Positions 7,367 to 10,637 of a DNA stretch of 10,637 bases are shown here, piece after piece (position 1 is the first letter of the stretch; every line of letters begins with the position of its first letter). A program made the translations under genes and the position numbers. The notes beneath the pieces are model-generated. The model was not told the origin of the DNA. It did no database searches and worked only from the letters and a program-made list of their open reading frames with translations. The DNA is from Thermoflexales bacterium (GTDB lineage: Bacteria; Chloroflexota; Anaerolineae; Fen-1058): contig JAUQXD010000357.1 of NCBI GenBank assembly GCA_030834835.1, positions 1 through 10,637 on the forward strand, in the 5' to 3' direction.

Positions 7367-7396
7367 CATCTGCCAGCGGCGCGCTTCACTAACACT

Positions 7397-7437
7397 CGAC
7401 ACGCCGGTCGGGCCAGGGTCGGCGTGTTGGCGCCGAC
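7397..7437 (+). terminator. Overlapping alternative stem-loops between metallopeptidase and beta-helix gene
   Basis: Two stems share bases. ACACGCCG (7399-7406) pairs with CGGCGTGT (7420-7427), extendable with G-U pairs to 7397-7429. GTCGGCG (7418-7424) pairs with CGCCGAC (7431-7437) around a 6-base loop. Only one can form at a time. There is no T-run after either, so this is not a standard intrinsic terminator. It could be a weak terminator, an mRNA end stabiliser or an attenuator-like switch ahead of the next gene. Confidence 0.35.
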
Positions 7438-7478
7438 AAATAGTGCACACGGGAAACGAAGTAGCGGGGGGAATCATC

Positions 7479-9026
7479 ATGAGGGGACACATATCGGCCG
7501 TCAGGACCATTCGATTGAGCCTGGTCGCGGCCCTGATCAGCTGCGCGATCGTTGCACTTAATGGGACGCCCATCGCGCAGGCTGCCACCATCACCGTCAA
7601 CACCACAACCGATGAGGTCAACTCGGACGGCGACTGTTCACTGCGTGAAGCCATCATCGCCGCCAATACCGATATGGCCGTGGATGCCTGTCCCGCCGGT
7701 AACGGCGCGGATACCATCATCTTGCCAGCCGGCACGTACGTCTTGACCATTGTGGGCGCGAACGAGAATGCCGCCCACACGGGCGACCTGGACATCACCA
7801 AGGATCTGGTCCTCGTCGGCGCGGGGAAAGCCAGCACCATACTGGATGGCAACGGTCTTGACTACGTCATTGAAACGCACTCCTCAGCCAATACGCGCGT
7901 CTCAGATGTGACCATCACGGGCGGCTCCCCTGCCGGTATGCGCGCCTACGGAGGCCCGCTGACGCTTGAGAACAGTCGGGTGCGGAACAATCCTGGGAAT
8001 GGCATAGTGGTCTGGTCCACGCTCACCCTCGTGGATAGTCGTATCTACGACAATGTCACTACCACCAGCGGCGGAGGACTCTACATCTATGGCACAGCGA
8101 CTCTGATCAACAGTCTCATCAGTGGTAATACCGCCGAAGGATTGGGCGGAGGTATTTTTAGTCAGGGGACGCTGACACTCGTTAACAGCACTGTCACCAG
8201 CAACAGCGCCGGGGTTGACGGGGGTGGTATCAGCACGTCCAAAACAACACATCTGTACAACGCCACCATCACGAACAATACTGCCGACTCGAATGGCGAT
8301 GGGTCGGGTAATGGCGGCGGAGTCTATGTCAGCGGTCTCGTCAGTGCTACGCTTACCGTCCGAAACAGCCTCGTCGCCGGCAACTTTGACAGCAGCACTG
8401 GCACCCGGCACCTGGACTGTTCCGGCGTGATCACCAGCGAAGGCTATAACCTGGTTGAGGACACGACCGGTTGCACAATCGTGGGCAGTCCCTTCGGCAA
8501 CATCACTGCTGTTAGCCCTGATCTCGGCCCGCTGCAAAACAACGGTGGTGATACGCTCACACACGCTCTCCTGGCCGGCAGCCCGGCGATTGATGCTGGC
8601 AACCCCTTAGGATGTGCCGACGAGAACGGCATTGATCTGATCATTGACCAGCGCGGCTATGCCCGCCCGATCGATGGCGACGGCGACGGCTCGGCGCGTT
8701 GCGATATGGGCGCGTTCGAGCGGCTCTCGCCCGGTGCGCCCACGCCCACGAATACGGCAACACCCACCAATACTTCTTCGCCGACGGCAACCCGGACGGC
8801 GACAGCCACGCGTACACCAACATCGACGCCAACCCGTACACCGACGGCGACAGCAACGTCAACGCCAACGGTCACACCGACGAATACACCCGGCCCGTCA
8901 CCGACTGCCACTTCGACGCCGACGGTAACACCCACCTGTGTTCCCGGACCTGATGGTTGCGTGTCGACGCCGACACCGACGCCGATACTGAATTACCGGG
9001 TGTATCTGCCTGTTATTCAGAAGTGA
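7479..9026 (+). CDS. Secreted CSLREA / choice-of-anchor Q right-handed beta-helix protein
   Basis: A 515-residue extracellular protein, probably an adhesin or polysaccharide-binding surface protein. Residues 1-35 are a signal peptide (basic start, hydrophobic core, cut after AQA). The mature part begins with [24 protein letters not shown], typical of CSLREA proteins (motif 53-58). Residues about 75-345 are parallel beta-helix turns with recurring LTLVNS/GNTA/GGGI patterns. Residues about 322-415 show the choice-of-anchor Q ending: [47 protein letters not shown]. Then follow a Thr/Pro-rich stalk (421-502), a C-x6-C loop (487-494) and the terminus [12 protein letters not shown] chose ATG 7479 because GGGGGA (7466-7471) precedes it at 7 bases and the signal peptide then begins normally; GTG 7443 in frame would add 12 residues. 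A paralogue follows. No catalytic residues are evident. Confidence 0.88.
   Translation: MRGHISAVRTIRLSLVAALISCAIVALNGTPIAQAATITVNTTTDEVNSDGDCSLREAIIAANTDMAVDACPAGNGADTIILPAGTYVLTIVGANENAAHTGDLDITKDLVLVGAGKASTILDGNGLDYVIETHSSANTRVSDVTITGGSPAGMRAYGGPLTLENSRVRNNPGNGIVVWSTLTLVDSRIYDNVTTTSGGGLYIYGTATLINSLISGNTAEGLGGGIFSQGTLTLVNSTVTSNSAGVDGGGISTSKTTHLYNATITNNTADSNGDGSGNGGGVYVSGLVSATLTVRNSLVAGNFDSSTGTRHLDCSGVITSEGYNLVEDTTGCTIVGSPFGNITAVSPDLGPLQNNGGDTLTHALLAGSPAIDAGNPLGCADENGIDLIIDQRGYARPIDGDGDGSARCDMGAFERLSPGAPTPTNTATPTNTSSPTATRTATATRTPTSTPTRTPTATATSTPTVTPTNTPGPSPTATSTPTVTPTCVPGPDGCVSTPTPTPILNYRVYLPVIQK
8739..8984 (+). repeat. Thr/Pro-rich stalk coding repeat
   Basis: This low-complexity stretch encodes residues 421-502 of the beta-helix protein and is built of TPT, TAT and TRT units. 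The 11-residue unit [11 protein letters not shown] occurs twice (458-468 and 476-486). Such segments usually form extended, often glycosylated spacers that hold a domain away from the cell surface. The DNA is rich in ACN and CCN codons and likely to change length by slippage. Confidence 0.8.
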
Positions 9027-9088
9027 GAGGGTCGATCGGGCTATTTTCAGAGCCGAGTATTCAGCTGCGCGCCCCACGACTCGAACGA

Positions 9089-9116
9089 GGCCGCCGCATT
9101 CGCGGCCCGGTTCTTT
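9089..9116 (+). terminator. Possible weak terminator between the two beta-helix genes
   Basis: GGCCGC (9089-9094) pairs with GCGGCC (9102-9107) around a 7-base loop, followed by CGGTTCTTT. The stem is short and the T-run broken, so efficiency is doubtful. It lies about 60 bases after the stop of the first beta-helix gene. The rest of this 221-base gap holds no gene I can support. Confidence 0.35.
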
Positions 9117-9247
9117 GGAGCGCAGCGCTGCAGCGTGCAGATCGTTGCACGACCTCACAATCAACTTCATCACACTTGATCGAACTGCGGGGGAAGGTCG
9201 TTTAGGTTATCCCTGCATCGCATGATCGACTCATCTTTGGAGAGCCA

Positions 9248-10637
9248 ATGAAAGTCCGTTCTTTGTTTCCATTGTTCGCCGGCATCAGTTCCACGATCTT
9301 GTTCATACTGAGTCTGACGGGGCAGCTCGAGCAGTCCGTCCTGGCCGCGCCGTCGGCCACCACCTGGTATGTCTCCACCACCGGCAGTGATGGCAATAAC
9401 TGCCAGACGCCTGGCACCGCCTGCGCCACCATCAACGCCGCGATCGGCAAAGCCGCCGATGGCGACACCATCGAGATTGCCGCCGGAACTTATCACGAGC
9501 ACGACGTTCAAATCACCAAACAACTCACGCTCAACGGCGCGGGGTCGGACGCCTCGATCATCGATGCGGACGCGCTCGGGCGCATATTCGACGTCACGAC
9601 GATCGTGACGATCTCGAACTTGCAGCTGCAAAACGGGCAAACGCCGTCAGGTTCATTGTTCGTATCGTCGGGCGGCGCGGTGCTCATCGGGGGCGGCGCG
9701 CAGCTCACACTGCGCAACGCCGTGCTGATCGATAATCATGCGCCGGGTTCCGGCGGTGCGATCTTTAATATCGGCTACTTGACGCTGGAGAACACGCAGG
9801 TGTTGAGCAACACCGCCGACGGGGCCGGCGGCGGCCTGTACAACTACAACTTCGGCGTGATCACCGTGACGCAGAGCTTGATCGCCTACAACACGGCGCT
9901 GGCCTACGACAGCGGCGGCGGCATCTACGCGGGCGGGACGCGCGTGAGTGTCTTCGATTCGACTATCGCCAACAACACTGGCGCGACTCTGGGCGGCGGG
10001 CTGATCGTCTCTATGAACGGCGTAACAATACTGGACGGCGTGACGCTCTCCGGCAATCAGGCGACGGCTGGCGCAGGACTGTATTCGCCGCAGGGTGTGA
10101 TTACGGCCACCAACACCACCTTCAGCGGCAATAACGCGTCTAACAACTATGGCGGCATCTATCTCTCCGGCGCGACGGCCAGCCTGTTTCTGCACAACAG
10201 CACTATTGCCTACAACACCCGCACCAACACGGCGGGCAACGGTTTCAACGGCCTGATGATCGGCGACAGCGCTACGATCTCGCTGGTGAACACCCTGCTG
10301 GCGAACAATCAAGAGAACAACTGCGCCAGCGCCAGTCAGCCCACCTCGACGGGCTACAACCTGTCCGATGATTTTTCTTGCGGCTTGAATCAAACCGGCG
10401 ATCAACAGGGTGTCGATCCGCTGCTCACCACACTGGGCAACTACGGCGGCGCTGTCCAAACGCACGTGCTGCGAGCCGGCAGTCCCGCCATCGATAGCGG
10501 CGACAACGCCCGTTGCCCCGCCACCGATGCGCGCAACATCGCGCGTCCCTACGACGGCGATGGCAACAGCTCGGCGGTGTGCGACATCGGCGCGGTGGAA
10601 GCGCGGCAGCAAAGCGCCATCGCCGACAGCACCGTGT
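9248..10637 (+). CDS. Secreted choice-of-anchor Q beta-helix protein (3' end beyond window)
   Basis: The frame is open from ATG 9248 to the window end, giving 463 complete codons without a stop. GGAG (9239-9242) stands five bases before the ATG. Residues 1 to about 33 are a signal peptide (MKVRSLFPLF, then a hydrophobic core and a cut near VLA-A). The mature start WYVSTTGSDGNNC (40-52) and the stretch CATINAAIGKAADGDTIEI (59-77) are typical of secreted beta-helix proteins. Turns follow with STIANNT, GGGIYAGG and GNNAS patterns. The choice-of-anchor Q ending is present: GYNLSDDFSCG, DPLLTTLGNYGG, AGSPAIDSGDNARCP, RPYDGDGNSSAVCDIGAVE. It is a paralogue of the preceding gene, with a different N-terminal cap and no CSLREA motif. 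What comes after residue 463 (stalk, anchor or more domains) cannot be seen. Likely role: cell surface or secreted carbohydrate or adhesion protein. Confidence 0.88.
   Translation, partial: MKVRSLFPLFAGISSTILFILSLTGQLEQSVLAAPSATTWYVSTTGSDGNNCQTPGTACATINAAIGKAADGDTIEIAAGTYHEHDVQITKQLTLNGAGSDASIIDADALGRIFDVTTIVTISNLQLQNGQTPSGSLFVSSGGAVLIGGGAQLTLRNAVLIDNHAPGSGGAIFNIGYLTLENTQVLSNTADGAGGGLYNYNFGVITVTQSLIAYNTALAYDSGGGIYAGGTRVSVFDSTIANNTGATLGGGLIVSMNGVTILDGVTLSGNQATAGAGLYSPQGVITATNTTFSGNNASNNYGGIYLSGATASLFLHNSTIAYNTRTNTAGNGFNGLMIGDSATISLVNTLLANNQENNCASASQPTSTGYNLSDDFSCGLNQTGDQQGVDPLLTTLGNYGGAVQTHVLRAGSPAIDSGDNARCPATDARNIARPYDGDGNSSAVCDIGAVEARQQSAIADSTV

Noticed and set aside
8699..8953. 84-codon frame rich in Asp/Asn/Gly overlapping the Thr/Pro stalk, resembling calcium-binding repeats
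   Set aside because: It is the shifted reading of the repetitive ACN/CCN codons of the stalk and has no start signal of its own.
9653..10612. 319-codon minus-strand open frame at the window end
   Set aside because: It is antisense to the second beta-helix gene, and its Val/Ala/Arg-rich pattern mirrors the Asn/Thr/Gly codons of that gene.
1..10637. tRNA, rRNA or riboswitch genes
   Set aside because: No cloverleaf, rRNA core sequence or known riboswitch consensus was seen by eye in the gaps.

Overview
The window looks like a GC-rich bacterial chromosome segment, most likely from Chloroflexota (Anaerolineae, Caldilineae or a relative). Four things point there: a large NB-ARC/TPR regulator with a C-terminal BTAD module; exported beta-helix proteins of the choice-of-anchor Q type; a Thr/Pro-rich stalk ending in a YLPV-type C-terminus; and a TCATTCTGAGC-type palindromic intergenic repeat. 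The assignment rests on recalled family traits, not on a database search.

Layout. Positions 36-143 hold a long imperfect inverted repeat. It lies just beyond the 3' end of a minus-strand gene (158-1993) for an S9-family serine peptidase with an intact Ser-Asp-His triad. A 161-bp divergent control region (1994-2154) separates this gene from a 1045-residue plus-strand regulator (2155-5292). The control region carries a strong sigma70-type promoter for the regulator, a weaker promoter for the peptidase and two inverted repeats that could be operators.

Downstream, all on the plus strand, come: a 74-residue basic protein (5391-5615); a 97-residue exported or membrane-anchored protein with three PRPHPxSH repeats (5696-5989); a 441-residue HExxH zinc-metallopeptidase candidate without a signal peptide (6041-7366); a secreted CSLREA/choice-of-anchor Q beta-helix protein with a Thr/Pro-rich tail (7479-9026); and a second secreted beta-helix protein (9248 to beyond the window end) that is cut by the window edge. 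The last gene is open to the end of the window (463 complete codons).

How the genes may work together is inference. The peptidase and regulator share a control region, so the regulator may control that promoter. The small repeat protein and the metallopeptidase share an identical 13-nt leader, sit 51 nt apart and lie in the same reading frame across a tandem TGA TGA, so they are probably co-expressed. The two beta-helix proteins are cell-surface or extracellular paralogues. The least explained and most interesting part is the His/Pro repeat protein with its metallopeptidase partner.
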